Assembly: GCA_004554105.1 (NCBI GenBank)
Contig: SFNW01000002.1
Coordinates: forward strand, 1-37,145
Source: Clostridiales bacterium
Lineage (GTDB): Bacteria; Bacillota; Clostridia; Oscillospirales; CAG-272
DNA: 37,145 nt
Direction: 5' to 3'
Under the pieces are notes generated by a model. That model searched no databases. It was given only the letters and a program-made list of their open reading frames with translations, and was not told where the DNA came from. Both the position numbers and the translations under genes were made by a program. Positions 23,578 through 32,672 of the stretch are shown here, piece by piece (position 1 is the first letter of the stretch; each line of letters opens with the position of its first letter).

Positions 23578-24432
23578 TTACAGCGCATAATGCGGGTAGA
23601 GCGCGCGATGCGCGACGACCCATTCGGCAAGCTCCGCCGTCATGACCTCGTAATCGGGAATGCGGTAATCAAAGTCGAAGCGTGTGCGCACCAGCGACTT
23701 GTCTGCCTTAACGCCCTCTACCGGCAGAATCGTGACCGAATCGCCGCGCAGATAGTGGTTGAACAGGCGCAGAAGCTCATACTTACTGATGGAGCAGCCG
23801 GGCACGGCGTTGTACAAACCGTGCGCGCGCGCTGCCGCCGCCGCTTCCATGGTCTTGGCAAGCTGCAGTGTGGTTTGCCCCGTCCACCTCGCACCGGTGT
23901 AGCCGTTGATCGTCCCCTGCTGCTGCATAAACCAGTTGAGCAGTCCGATGCCGTTCGGGTTAATGTCGGGACCGACGATCGAATTGCGCAGGGTTAGATT
24001 TTTGCCGTCCTCCAGCTCGCCGAGCGCCTTGGTGCGATCGTAGAAAGTCTCGCCGTCGCGCAGCGACGTCTCGGTGTAACCGCCCGTCTTACCCGAAAAA
24101 ACGCAGTCGGTACTCATATGGATAACCTGCGTATCGCTCTCTGCCGTAACCTCCGCCAGAAAATGCGGGAGATAGGCATTCAGATAAACCGCGAGCGCAT
24201 GATCCTGCTCGGCGAACTGATTGAGTACGCCGATGCAGTTGATGACCGTGTCGTAATGTCCGTCCTCGACAAGCGTGCGCAGCAACGCGGTATCGCGGGC
24301 GTCGCCGGCCACGCTGTCGATCAGTTCGGATTTTCTGCGATCAAAGCCGAACACGGTATGCCCGTGCTCCCTAAGATACAGCGAGATGGTATGTCCCGCC
24401 ATGCCGTTGCAGCCGAGAATCAAAAATCGCAT
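23578..24432 (-). CDS. RmlD-like NAD(P)H-dependent sugar reductase
   Basis: This 284-residue extended short-chain dehydrogenase has the Rossmann motif GCNGMAGHT at its N-terminus, the STDCVFSG segment and a YxxxK active site in FYDRTKALGE. Size and sequence fit dTDP-4-dehydrorhamnose-reductase-like enzymes. In its position, CapF-type enzymes have an added C-terminal cupin domain and about 370 residues; that domain is absent. An RmlD-like reductase between a CapE and a CapG homologue is known from L-QuiNAc pathways (WbvB-WbvR-WbvD). I infer reduction of the 4-keto L-sugar to the L-rhamno form. It is 2 bp after the CapE-like gene. Confidence 0.82.
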   Translation of the reverse strand: MRFLILGCNGMAGHTISLYLREHGHTVFGFDRRKSELIDSVAGDARDTALLRTLVEDGHYDTVINCIGVLNQFAEQDHALAVYLNAYLPHFLAEVTAESDTQVIHMSTDCVFSGKTGGYTETSLRDGETFYDRTKALGELEDGKNLTLRNSIVGPDINPNGIGLLNWFMQQQGTINGYTGARWTGQTTLQLAKTMEAAAAARAHGLYNAVPGCSISKYELLRLFNHYLRGDSVTILPVEGVKADKSLVRTRFDFDYRIPDYEVMTAELAEWVVAHRALYPHYAL

Positions 24433-24434
24433 AC

Positions 24435-25475
24435 TCAGTTCCCCTCCGCCAGCCGTTCGCGGATGTAGTCGAGCGACGCAATCTTCGCCTTAGTCTGCTC
24501 AACATCCAAAAGCTCGGTGTTGTTGGAATTGTACTCGGTCAGCGGATTACGCTTCGCGTCGCCCGTGATGAAATAGTTGTCATAATTGAGGTCGCGCGTG
24601 TCGGCAGGAACGCGATAGAAGTTGCCCATGTCGACAGCGTGCGCGCACTCCTCGTTGGTGAGCAGCGTCTCGTACATCTTTTCGCCGTGGCGGATGCCGA
24701 TGACCTTAATCTCGCTTTTCTTTTCCCTGTCAAACAGCTCGAGCACCGCCTTTGCCTGCGTTTCGATCGTGCAGGCGGGCGCCTTTTGAACGAGGATATC
24801 GCCGTTCTGCCCGTGCTCGAAGGCAAAGAGCACAAGGTCGACCGCCTCGTCGAGGCTCATAATAAAGCGAGTCATCGACGGCGCGGTCAGCGTGACGGGC
24901 TGCCCGTTTTGAATCTGGTCGATCCACAGCGGAATGACGCTGCCGCGCGAACACATGACGTTGCCGTAGCGTGTACAGCAGATTTTAGTCGTCTTGGTCG
25001 TGCGCGACTTGGCAACCGCGACGCGCTCCTCAAGCGCCTTGGAAATGCCCATGGCGTTGACCGGATACGCCGCCTTATCGGTTGACAGGCAGATGACGCA
25101 CTCGACCTTTGCGTCGATTGCGGCGGTCAGCACATTGTCCGTGCCGATGACGTTGGTCTTAACCGCCTCCATCGGAAAGAACTCACAGGACGGCACCTGC
25201 TTGAGCGCCGCCGCGTGGAAAATATAGTCCACGCCGTGCATGGCATTCTTCACCGAGGCGAGATCACGCACGTCGCCGATGTAAAACTTAATCTTGCCGG
25301 CGACCTCGGGCATTTTTGCCTGAAACTCATGCCGCATATCGTCCTGCTTCTTTTCGTCGCGGGAAAATACGCGAATCTCGCCTATATCCGTTTTCAAAAA
25401 CCGATTCAGCACCGCATTGCCGAACGAGCCGGTGCCCCCGGTAATCATCAGGGTTTTCCCCGTAAAAAGTCCCAT
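24435..25475 (-). CDS. capE: UDP-GlcNAc 4,6-dehydratase/5-epimerase (CapE-like)
   Basis: This 346-residue enzyme converts UDP-GlcNAc to a UDP-4-keto-6-deoxy-L-sugar, the first step of FucNAc or QuiNAc synthesis. It starts with the nucleotide-binding motif ITGGTGSFGNAV. IRVFSRDEKKQDDMRHEFQ, FHAAALKQVPSCEFFP and CLSTDKAAYPVNAMGISKA follow. The last has MxxxK in place of YxxxK, as in CapE and FlaA1. RHGEKMYETLLTNEE and DTRDLNYDNYF near the C-terminus are also CapE-like. The AAAGGAG upstream is about 30 bases from the ATG, with an 8-bp hairpin in between. It follows the dehydrogenase gene by 51 bp. Confidence 0.93.
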   Translation of the reverse strand: MGLFTGKTLMITGGTGSFGNAVLNRFLKTDIGEIRVFSRDEKKQDDMRHEFQAKMPEVAGKIKFYIGDVRDLASVKNAMHGVDYIFHAAALKQVPSCEFFPMEAVKTNVIGTDNVLTAAIDAKVECVICLSTDKAAYPVNAMGISKALEERVAVAKSRTTKTTKICCTRYGNVMCSRGSVIPLWIDQIQNGQPVTLTAPSMTRFIMSLDEAVDLVLFAFEHGQNGDILVQKAPACTIETQAKAVLELFDREKKSEIKVIGIRHGEKMYETLLTNEECAHAVDMGNFYRVPADTRDLNYDNYFITGDAKRNPLTEYNSNNTELLDVEQTKAKIASLDYIRERLAEGN

Positions 25476-25526
25476 TGGTTGCTACTGCTCTCGCCTTGGC
25501 GAAAGCTCCTTTCCTCGGAATTTGAA

Positions 25527-26747
25527 TCAGAGCCGATATATACCCGGCAGGCTGCAGGCTTTTCTCGTATCGAGAACGACCTTGCCCACAAGCTTGTCCA
25601 TATTCTCCTTGATCTCGTTGTGACCGACCATAATCACGACAAGATCGACGTCTGCCAGGAATTTGTCGAGGTCATGATACTGATTTTTGACAAGGTCTTT
25701 CTTGATGAAGGGGTCATAAACCTTGAGCGGCTCGGCGAGGTGCTTCTCCTGGCATTCGAGCAGCTGCAGCGTGGGCGACTCACGGTAGTCGTCGACGTTT
25801 TCCTTGTAGGTAAGACCGTAAAGTCCGACGCGGGTAAGATCGGTCATGCCCTTTTCTTTCATGATGTCGTGAATGCGTTCCAGCACGAACTCGGGCATGG
25901 AATCGTTCACCTTCATCGACTCCCAGATGACCTTGGTCAGCGCGGGATAGTCACCGACGAGGAACCACGGGTCGACTGAAATGCAGTGGCCGCCGACGCC
26001 GGGACCGGGCTGCAGAATGTTGACGCGCGGGTGCATATTGCAGATTTTGATGATTTCATAGACGTCCATACCGTCGTGACGGCAGATTTTCGCAAGCTCG
26101 TTTGCAAAGGCGATATTGACCGCGCGGAAGGTATTTTCGACGACCTTGGTCATCTCCGCCGTCTTGATGTCGGTGACGACGATTTCACCGGCGCAGAACG
26201 AGGCGTACAGCTTCTTGACCTTTTCGCCGATGGCGGGGTCATCCGCGCCGATAGTGCGGTTGTTGTGCAGCAGCTCATAGACCATGTTGCCGGGTATGAT
26301 GCGCTCGGGCGCGTGAACCAGATTGATGTCCTTACCGATAACAAACCCGTTCTCCTCGATGATGGGGCGCACGAAGCGGTCGATCGTTCCGGGCGATACC
26401 GTGGATTCGATAACGACAGTAGCGCCCTTGGGGCAGACCTTCATGACGTCCTTGACCGCCGCGTTGACATAGCAGGCGTCAATCTTCTTGCTGAACTTGT
26501 CGTAGGGCGTGGGAACCGATACGATGTAGGTGTCGGTGACCTGGTATTCGGTCGTGAATTTGATGCCCGAATCCAGCGCCGCGCGGAACAGCTCGTCCAA
26601 CCCGGCCTCCTTGAAAGTCGTATGTCCCGCATTCAGCGTAGCGACCAGTTCGGCATTGTAGTCCGTGCCGACGATCTCCACGCCGTGCGACGCCATCATC
26701 AGCGCCGTGGGAAGTCCGATGTAGCCGAGTCCGATTACATTTACCAT
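25527..26747 (-). CDS. wecC: UDP-N-acetylhexosamine 6-dehydrogenase (WecC-type)
   Basis: This 406-residue enzyme oxidises C6 of a UDP-HexNAc to the uronate with two NAD+. It has the Rossmann motif GLGYIGLPTA (residues 6-15), the lysine in EMTKVVENTFRAVN, and the catalytic Cys255 in GVGGHCISVDPWF, followed by a C-terminal domain with GLTYKENVDDYRESPT. The sequence type is WecC (UDP-ManNAc dehydrogenase), though WbpA-like oxidation of UDP-GlcNAc is possible. A dedicated UDP-ManNAc-forming epimerase is not obvious here, because the operon's only 2-epimerase looks CapG-like. The start has GAGGAG upstream. Confidence 0.9.
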   Translation of the reverse strand: MVNVIGLGYIGLPTALMMASHGVEIVGTDYNAELVATLNAGHTTFKEAGLDELFRAALDSGIKFTTEYQVTDTYIVSVPTPYDKFSKKIDACYVNAAVKDVMKVCPKGATVVIESTVSPGTIDRFVRPIIEENGFVIGKDINLVHAPERIIPGNMVYELLHNNRTIGADDPAIGEKVKKLYASFCAGEIVVTDIKTAEMTKVVENTFRAVNIAFANELAKICRHDGMDVYEIIKICNMHPRVNILQPGPGVGGHCISVDPWFLVGDYPALTKVIWESMKVNDSMPEFVLERIHDIMKEKGMTDLTRVGLYGLTYKENVDDYRESPTLQLLECQEKHLAEPLKVYDPFIKKDLVKNQYHDLDKFLADVDLVVIMVGHNEIKENMDKLVGKVVLDTRKACSLPGIYRL

Positions 26748-26777
26748 TGCTTTTGTCTCCTCTTGTATAAAAAAGTT

Positions 26778-27545
26778 TTATTTATATTCCTTCAAAATGC
26801 GGCAGCATAGCTGCGGGAAAAACTTGGCGACGTCGCTGTGCGCCGTGTACTCCTCCGTATCGGTGCGGACGGTATAGCCGTGCGCGCGAAGGTCGGAAAG
26901 CAGGTATTGAATGTGTGCGCCGAAAGTCGGTTCTTTTTCAGAATAATGCAGCACCACGAGCGGCTTTTTCTCATGCGGCGCGGCAATGAGGTCGGGGAGC
27001 AACTTATCGTAGCACGCTATGGTCTCCTTTTCGGTATCGCCCGCCATGGCGGCGAGCACCGGCGCATGACCGGACGCCATCAGATAGCTACCAATGTAAT
27101 ACTGCGGTGCGCCGCTGACCACATAATCCGCCCCGCGGCGGATGCCGAAGTACAGTGCAGCATAGCCGCCCTTGCTACTGCCTACAAAGTAGGTTTTTCC
27201 GTCCTGCGGCATAAACCGGGAAAGCAGGTCGTCCACAAGCGAAGCGACATAGAAATCGCCGCTTTCGCTCAGGTAATACGCGCCGCGGGCTTCGTCGCCG
27301 AAATCGTCCAGAATGTACAGGCGGCTGACATCGGCGCCCGCAAAAGTCGCGACCATGTTGTATCCGGCGGCGCCGTGCGGACCGGGAAAGGCGCTGAACA
27401 CGACGAGCAGGCGGTCGCGGCGCTTGCCCGCGAGGTAAAGATATTTCAAGCGGTGACCGTCTTTTTCATACACCGCCTCACGGCGGCGGATGGTTTGCTT
27501 TGCGGCAAGCCGCCGAAGCTTGGCAATCAGATTGAATTCATTCAT
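26778..27545 (-). CDS. Alpha/beta hydrolase-fold protein of polysaccharide locus (XcbB/Asp2-like)
   Basis: This 255-residue protein has no signal peptide. Its nucleophile elbow VGSSKGG places a candidate Ser124 in GxSxG, and a C-terminal His236 in TAHSDVAKFFP completes a likely Ser-acid-His triad, with Glu203 or Glu205 in HYSEKEPTFG as acid. The pattern FVGSSKGGYAALYFG...VVSGAPQYYIG resembles capsule-locus XcbB/CpsF and accessory-secretion Asp2 proteins, some of which O-acetylate glycans. I infer a possible O-acetyltransferase or esterase acting on the polysaccharide. It sits 6 bp after the flippase gene inside the operon. Confidence 0.6.
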   Translation of the reverse strand: MNEFNLIAKLRRLAAKQTIRRREAVYEKDGHRLKYLYLAGKRRDRLLVVFSAFPGPHGAAGYNMVATFAGADVSRLYILDDFGDEARGAYYLSESGDFYVASLVDDLLSRFMPQDGKTYFVGSSKGGYAALYFGIRRGADYVVSGAPQYYIGSYLMASGHAPVLAAMAGDTEKETIACYDKLLPDLIAAPHEKKPLVVLHYSEKEPTFGAHIQYLLSDLRAHGYTVRTDTEEYTAHSDVAKFFPQLCCRILKEYK

Positions 27546-27551
27546 AGCGAC

Positions 27552-29102
27552 TCACTTTCTTGCAAGACGGTCGACGATCTTCGACAACAGGCGTTTCAAA
27601 ATCGAAACCGTCTGCTTGAATTCCGGTGTTCGGTAATAGCAGAGAATCAGCACGGCATTCGGCAGCACGAGGCAAAGTACAATGCGGACGAGAATCGTCA
27701 GCACGAGCGAGGGCAGCGTCAACCGTTCGGCGAGGAGATAGGTTGCCGCGCCGACCGCAAGCGTGAAAGCCGTCCGTAGCGCAAGCTGCACAAAATAGCG
27801 CACCGGGCTTGTTTTGAACACATGTTTGAAAACAATGTAAGGGTCAAACCATACCTGCGTGAGAACACGCGAAACAATAGTGGCGAGAAAGACGCCGAAA
27901 ACGCCCATCCACTTCATAAAGAGGATCGAAAGCACGACGTTGAGAATCGCCATAATCAACGGGCGGTATTTGCCCTGCACGAACAGACCGTGCGAAGTGC
28001 GGTAGGTCGAGACCGGATTTACCATGCCTTTGACGAAATAGTCGAACACCAGCACGAACAGGACCGGCAGCGTGCAGACATATTCCGCGCCGAAGACCCA
28101 CTCAATCACGGGACCCGACAAAACGAAAATCGCCGTTGCGGAAAACAGGAAAATCCAAAAGGTGACAAAGTTGAGCGTGCGGAAAACCTTGTATTCCTGC
28201 GCGGTATCGTCCTCGGTCGAGAGATTGCCGACGCCCGAAGTGACCGCAGAGTAAAACTGCGAAACCACGTCGTAGACCTGCCGAAGAATCAAAATCTGGT
28301 TGGACAGGAGACCGACCTGTACGGTGCTGCCCATATTGGATATGATGATGTTGTCCGCACTGTTCAGCGCCGTTCCCGACACCTTGTAGAGCGACATGGC
28401 ATACATATTTTTATAAATTTTCTTCTTCTCCCCGCCGGAGAGCGACGCGCCGCTCTTTTCCCGCAGGAAAGGATAGCGTTTGTCGGCGATGCGCGAAATG
28501 AGCAAATTCTGCGCCAGCGTCAGCAGCACGCTGAACGCAAGATAGGCGTAAAAGCTGTGCAGAACAGCGAGAAAGAAGATGCTGAAAATCATCTTGACGA
28601 CGATGACGGCGGTATGCACCGCAGAGGTCACAAAGTTCTCCTGGCAGGCATTGAGAAAGGTCGATTTGTAAATCAGCAGATACGATCCCGCCGTGTCAAG
28701 GACATACAGCATGAAAATAAGCGTGATGTTCTCGCGGATGTCCGGCACATCCTTGACCAGATACGGCAGCAGCGGACAGCAGATCAGCCCGCCGGCAAGA
28801 ACAACGAGCGCGACGATTTTATACATACCGCCGTAAAAGCGCAGATAAGCGTGGATTTTCTCATGGTCGTTCTGTGCAATCGGCCGATAGAGATTGTACG
28901 CAATCGCAGTGCCCATGCCGAGGTCGGCAAAGGCAAGCACCGTCAAAACAGAAGTGAAAAGCGCGGACACACCGGCATACTGCGCGCCGAGCGTGCGGAT
29001 AAAGACAATCTGAATGGCAAAATTGCAAATGATCGTCACGATTTTCTGCGTCACGCCGACCGCCGTGTTGACCGCGACCGCCTGCACTCTCGATTTTGCC
29101 AC
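27552..29102 (-). CDS. Oligosaccharide flippase (Wzx-type)
   Basis: This 516-residue protein has about twelve to fourteen membrane helices across its length, with no other domain. The N-terminal VGVTQKIVTIICNFAIQIVF and the conserved GAQYAGVSALFTSVL segment fit the MOP-superfamily polysaccharide flippases, which move undecaprenyl-linked repeat units to the outer face. The start is GTG at 29102, 2 bp after the pyruvyl transferase stop codon, with GGAGG upstream. It works with the Wzy-like gene at 30340. Confidence 0.9.
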   Translation of the reverse strand: MAKSRVQAVAVNTAVGVTQKIVTIICNFAIQIVFIRTLGAQYAGVSALFTSVLTVLAFADLGMGTAIAYNLYRPIAQNDHEKIHAYLRFYGGMYKIVALVVLAGGLICCPLLPYLVKDVPDIRENITLIFMLYVLDTAGSYLLIYKSTFLNACQENFVTSAVHTAVIVVKMIFSIFFLAVLHSFYAYLAFSVLLTLAQNLLISRIADKRYPFLREKSGASLSGGEKKKIYKNMYAMSLYKVSGTALNSADNIIISNMGSTVQVGLLSNQILILRQVYDVVSQFYSAVTSGVGNLSTEDDTAQEYKVFRTLNFVTFWIFLFSATAIFVLSGPVIEWVFGAEYVCTLPVLFVLVFDYFVKGMVNPVSTYRTSHGLFVQGKYRPLIMAILNVVLSILFMKWMGVFGVFLATIVSRVLTQVWFDPYIVFKHVFKTSPVRYFVQLALRTAFTLAVGAATYLLAERLTLPSLVLTILVRIVLCLVLPNAVLILCYYRTPEFKQTVSILKRLLSKIVDRLARK

Positions 29103-29104
29103 CG

Positions 29105-30361
29105 TTATGCCTCCGTTCTGCCGAGCGCGTCGCGCAGTGCGGCGGCAAAGCTGTCATAGCTTGCGGCAAGCGTCTGCAGGCGCTCGGTTAATTTTTCGGC
29201 GCAGTCCGCCGTGCGAACCGTCGCCGCAGCGGCGCGCAGTTCCTGCGCGTCCTCCGCCGTAAAGCCGCGTTTTGCCACGCGGTAATGCTCGGAAACCAGT
29301 CCGAGCTGCTCATAGAGACAGCGAATCTTCGTCATGCCGCCGTAAGAATAGTCCGCCGAGGTCGAGCAGTCGTAGGTAATCGGCGGCACGCCGTTTTTCA
29401 TCGACAGCAGCGTGCCGTGAAAACGGTTGGTGACCGTAAGGTCGAACAGCGAGAAGCAGCGCGCCCACTCAAAGGGCGTCAGGTCGCAGACAAAGCAATC
29501 CGCGTACGGATTCTGCTCGTAAACCGCGACGATTTGGAAAGCATCACCGAGCGCCGCGCGGCAGAGCTTGCCGATTGCGGGGTTTGCCATCAGGCAGACC
29601 GTCGGGCGGCTGAAATCAACGCCCGCAGCGGCGAATTTATCCCGCAGCACTTCCATATCGACCGGCAGCGCGTCAACCTCGAGAAAGACGGTAGGGTCGC
29701 AGTTTTGGTGAACGCCCAGCTCTCCGTCGACCGCGTGCAGCAGCTTTTCGGTCGCGAGGTCGCGCACGCCGAGATAATCAAACCCGCGCCAGGCTTCGCG
29801 CATGAAAGCGCGCTGCTTTTCGCTCAGACTGTCATAAAGCACGCCCTGCGCGCAGGCAGCATAGCTGAGCTTCTTGACCCCGGTGACGTCGTGCAGAAAG
29901 TAGAGATTCGGGAATGGATAATTGTTAATCTCCCATACACAGTCGCTGCCGACGACCAGCGCATCATACCGCCCCTGCAGCCACCTGGAGGCGGCGGCGC
30001 AATCGTCGGTGTAAATATGCTCCGCCGAAAGCTGCATATGCTCCAGCACGCGGTCGAACGCTGCGCGCATCCGTCTGCGCTTTTTGAGAAAGTCGGGGCT
30101 GTGCAAAACGGTCAGCGTATTCTTGACCGTCGCCTTGGCGACGGTCGCCGCGCCCACGCGACGCAACTCGGGCAGCGAGGAAAAAATATAAGTCAGCGCG
30201 CGCGTCGAATACTTGTTCTGTACGCGCGGCACGCAATAATCCACAATTTCGACAGAGTCGTTCGGGAACTCGCGCTCCAGCCGCTGCTGCAGGCTGTAGC
30301 ATTGCATGACCGCGCCGTAATTCAAGCTGCGGTGAAAGGTCAGGATACCGATTCTTGACAT
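29105..30361 (-). CDS. Polysaccharide pyruvyl transferase family protein
   Basis: This 418-residue enzyme of the CsaB/WcaK-type family (PF04230) is expected to transfer pyruvate from phosphoenolpyruvate to a sugar, forming a ketal. The start motif MSRIGILTFHRSLNYGAVMQ and the later DALVVGSDCVWEIN and VTNRFHGTLLSM segments are characteristic. The ATG at 30361 is chosen because AAAGGA lies just upstream; the longer in-frame extension lacks family sequence. Its first 22 bp overlap the end of the Wzy-like gene. The group may add a negative charge to the polymer. Confidence 0.87.
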   Translation of the reverse strand: MSRIGILTFHRSLNYGAVMQCYSLQQRLEREFPNDSVEIVDYCVPRVQNKYSTRALTYIFSSLPELRRVGAATVAKATVKNTLTVLHSPDFLKKRRRMRAAFDRVLEHMQLSAEHIYTDDCAAASRWLQGRYDALVVGSDCVWEINNYPFPNLYFLHDVTGVKKLSYAACAQGVLYDSLSEKQRAFMREAWRGFDYLGVRDLATEKLLHAVDGELGVHQNCDPTVFLEVDALPVDMEVLRDKFAAAGVDFSRPTVCLMANPAIGKLCRAALGDAFQIVAVYEQNPYADCFVCDLTPFEWARCFSLFDLTVTNRFHGTLLSMKNGVPPITYDCSTSADYSYGGMTKIRCLYEQLGLVSEHYRVAKRGFTAEDAQELRAAAATVRTADCAEKLTERLQTLAASYDSFAAALRDALGRTEA

Positions 30362-31578
30362 TTTTGCGTCCTTTCCGAAAAGTGCGGCATCAGCGCAATC
30401 AGGGCAAAAAACAGTTGAGAGAACAGATAGCTCGACGAGAACACCAGAACGAGAAATCCGGTCGAAAAGACGCAAATTTCAAAGAGCGCATATGCTTTCG
30501 GATTCCGCGAGCGGATGAAAAAGACGCGCGCAATGCCTATGCAGAACAAACCGAGCAGCGCCGTGCCGAGCACCACACCGTAATCGCACCAGAATTCGTA
30601 GAGAATGCTGTGCGGATAAACGCCGAATTTGTAGCCGTACACGCCGAGCCAGTAGCGCGTACCGCCCATGCCGACGCCTAATATTGTATGGTCGGCAATC
30701 AGCTCTTTCGCGTACTCCTTGATCAAGTCGCGACCGCTGCTCATAAAGACGTCGCCCATCTGATAATACTTGACGATACTGCCCGAGAAGCCGTATTGCG
30801 TCGACACCGAAATGACCCACTGAATGATGTCGGTATAGAAATACAGCAACAGCCCGGAAACAAGAAGCAGCAAAACAAACCAAATCGGCTTGCGCACCGC
30901 GTTCAACAACATCTTATAGAAAATGCAGAGCAGCGAGCAGGCAAGCGGCCCGCGGCCGCCGAAGAATACCATCAGGAGAAAGGCGACAACAAGGCAAACC
31001 GTCTCGGTTTTTGTGCGGCCGTCTTTGCAGATCCAGAAAATAAGCGGAATGAGCAGACCGTAAGAAATGCCTTGGTAGTCAGTCTGCACAAACGCAGACG
31101 AACCCGCCGTCATAAGCACAACGGTCAGCAGCTCGACAACCAGCAGAAAGTAGCAGAATTTCCTCAGCATTTCATAAAACGCATCGAAATCCTCAAGCAT
31201 ATAGACCGCCATATAGGCGGGAACGCAGTATAAAAACAACTTTTCGGACACCGTGCTGACAAAATAGTCCGAATTGCCGCCGAGCCGGATAATCGTTATC
31301 AGATAGAGCAGTCCGACAATGACGGGAAAAAACAAGCTGCCGACGCTCCGCTTTTTGTTGAAGAAAAACAGCGATACCAGCATTCCTAACCCCGCCGCGA
31401 GAATAAACTGGGTCAGGTAGGGCGGCTTAAAGCCGACCAGATTGAACAGCGTGTGCACAAAATAGTTGATATACTCAACAAACAGAATATAGCAGGTGCA
31501 GAATGCCTTCCACTTGCCGTACTGCGTTTTCTTGCCGCCGTCCTGCGGGAGACTTGCGTTATTCGGGGTATTTGTCAT
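30340..31578 (-). CDS. Wzy-like polysaccharide polymerase
   Basis: This 412-residue membrane protein has ten to twelve hydrophobic helices and a large extracytoplasmic loop in the C-terminal half (about residues 250-330, with GRDLIKEYAKELIADHTILGVGMGGTRYW and PHSILYEFWCDYGVV). This H/G-rich loop pattern is typical of O-antigen ligase/polymerase (Wzy/WaaL) proteins. It would join repeat units at the outer membrane face. It overlaps the pyruvyl transferase gene by 22 bp and follows a glycosyltransferase gene by 11 bp. Low sequence conservation makes the exact role less certain than the fold. Confidence 0.85.
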   Translation of the reverse strand: MTNTPNNASLPQDGGKKTQYGKWKAFCTCYILFVEYINYFVHTLFNLVGFKPPYLTQFILAAGLGMLVSLFFFNKKRSVGSLFFPVIVGLLYLITIIRLGGNSDYFVSTVSEKLFLYCVPAYMAVYMLEDFDAFYEMLRKFCYFLLVVELLTVVLMTAGSSAFVQTDYQGISYGLLIPLIFWICKDGRTKTETVCLVVAFLLMVFFGGRGPLACSLLCIFYKMLLNAVRKPIWFVLLLLVSGLLLYFYTDIIQWVISVSTQYGFSGSIVKYYQMGDVFMSSGRDLIKEYAKELIADHTILGVGMGGTRYWLGVYGYKFGVYPHSILYEFWCDYGVVLGTALLGLFCIGIARVFFIRSRNPKAYALFEICVFSTGFLVLVFSSSYLFSQLFFALIALMPHFSERTQKCQESVS

Positions 31579-31589
31579 ATTGCCTCCTG

Positions 31590-32672
31590 TTACAGTGCGC
31601 CTACCGCCGTGCGGAGCAATTGCATCTCGCTTTCGAGCGAGTTTTCCGCAATAAAGCGCTTCATATTTTCTCTGCAGCTTTCAAATGTGTCCGATAGTTT
31701 TTCGAGACCGGGCTCGATTTCGTCGTCACAGACGCCGATACCTGCCTCCTCAACGATTGCCTTCACGGTCGGATTGTCATTGGCGAGAATGGGCAGCCCC
31801 ACGCTCGCGTATTCGTAAATCTTATTGGGCGCGCAGTACAGGTTGTTCAGACTGTCGTTCCCGTAAAACAGATAGCCGACGTCAAAATGCGAAAGAATCG
31901 CGCCGAGGTCGGCATAGGGCACGGCGGGGCAAAGCCGGAGATTCGGATTGCCGCGTTTTTCGATTTCGGCAGCCAGCGTCTCCCGTGCGGGACCGTTCCC
32001 GATCAGCATCAGCTTGTACCCGCTGCCGAGACGGTCGACCGCCTCGACGAGCCGTTCGAGCCTGCGCCCCGCGAGCAGTCCGCCCGCGTAAACGATTCCG
32101 AGCGCCTTTTTCTCGAAGAAATCGGCGTTCTCATGCAAAAATGCATCGGCGTCGCCTTTCGGCAGATAGGAAATATTGCGAATTACAAGCGGTTCTTTTT
32201 CCAGCTTGTGATAGTCTTTCATGTATGCGGCACGCTGTTTTTCCGCGCAGACCGTCAAATCGGCGCAGCGAATCATTTTGCCCTCGCAGGCATACTGCAG
32301 CCGGTCGACAAACCCGTAGCTGCGCCCTTTTTCCTTGGTGAACAGCTCGTGCGCATCGTAGACATATTTGCACGTTTTGTTTGTGCGGCGCAGCAAATCA
32401 AGCGGCAGCGCGCTGAAAATGTCGTGCCCGTAGATGATATCAGGGTGAAGCTCCCGCGCGGTTTTCAAAACGCCGCGCACGTAGCGCAGATACGCCTGTG
32501 TGCCGCCGATTTTCTCAACGCCCTCAACCGGGATGCTCTTCACGCCCGCTCTGTCCACGCTGCCGACGGCGTACAGATACAGCTCGAACTCCCCCGCCAG
32601 CGCCTCGGCGGCGCGGAGGACGCGCGCGTCGTTCTGAATATTGTTATAAACCGTCATCAGCAGCTTTTTCAT
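31590..32672 (-). CDS. Glycosyltransferase (GT4-like)
   Basis: This 360-residue cytosolic GT-B transferase has an N-terminal MKKLLMTVYNNIQNDARVLR, a central region ending in KLMLIGNGPARE, and the C-terminal nucleotide-sugar site EYASVGLPILANDNPTVKAIVEEAGIG, the E-x7-E-type GT4 motif. It should extend the lipid-linked repeat unit by one sugar; donor and linkage are unknown. It overlaps the preceding gene by 4 bp (ATGA). Confidence 0.88.
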   Translation of the reverse strand: MKKLLMTVYNNIQNDARVLRAAEALAGEFELYLYAVGSVDRAGVKSIPVEGVEKIGGTQAYLRYVRGVLKTARELHPDIIYGHDIFSALPLDLLRRTNKTCKYVYDAHELFTKEKGRSYGFVDRLQYACEGKMIRCADLTVCAEKQRAAYMKDYHKLEKEPLVIRNISYLPKGDADAFLHENADFFEKKALGIVYAGGLLAGRRLERLVEAVDRLGSGYKLMLIGNGPARETLAAEIEKRGNPNLRLCPAVPYADLGAILSHFDVGYLFYGNDSLNNLYCAPNKIYEYASVGLPILANDNPTVKAIVEEAGIGVCDDEIEPGLEKLSDTFESCRENMKRFIAENSLESEMQLLRTAVGAL

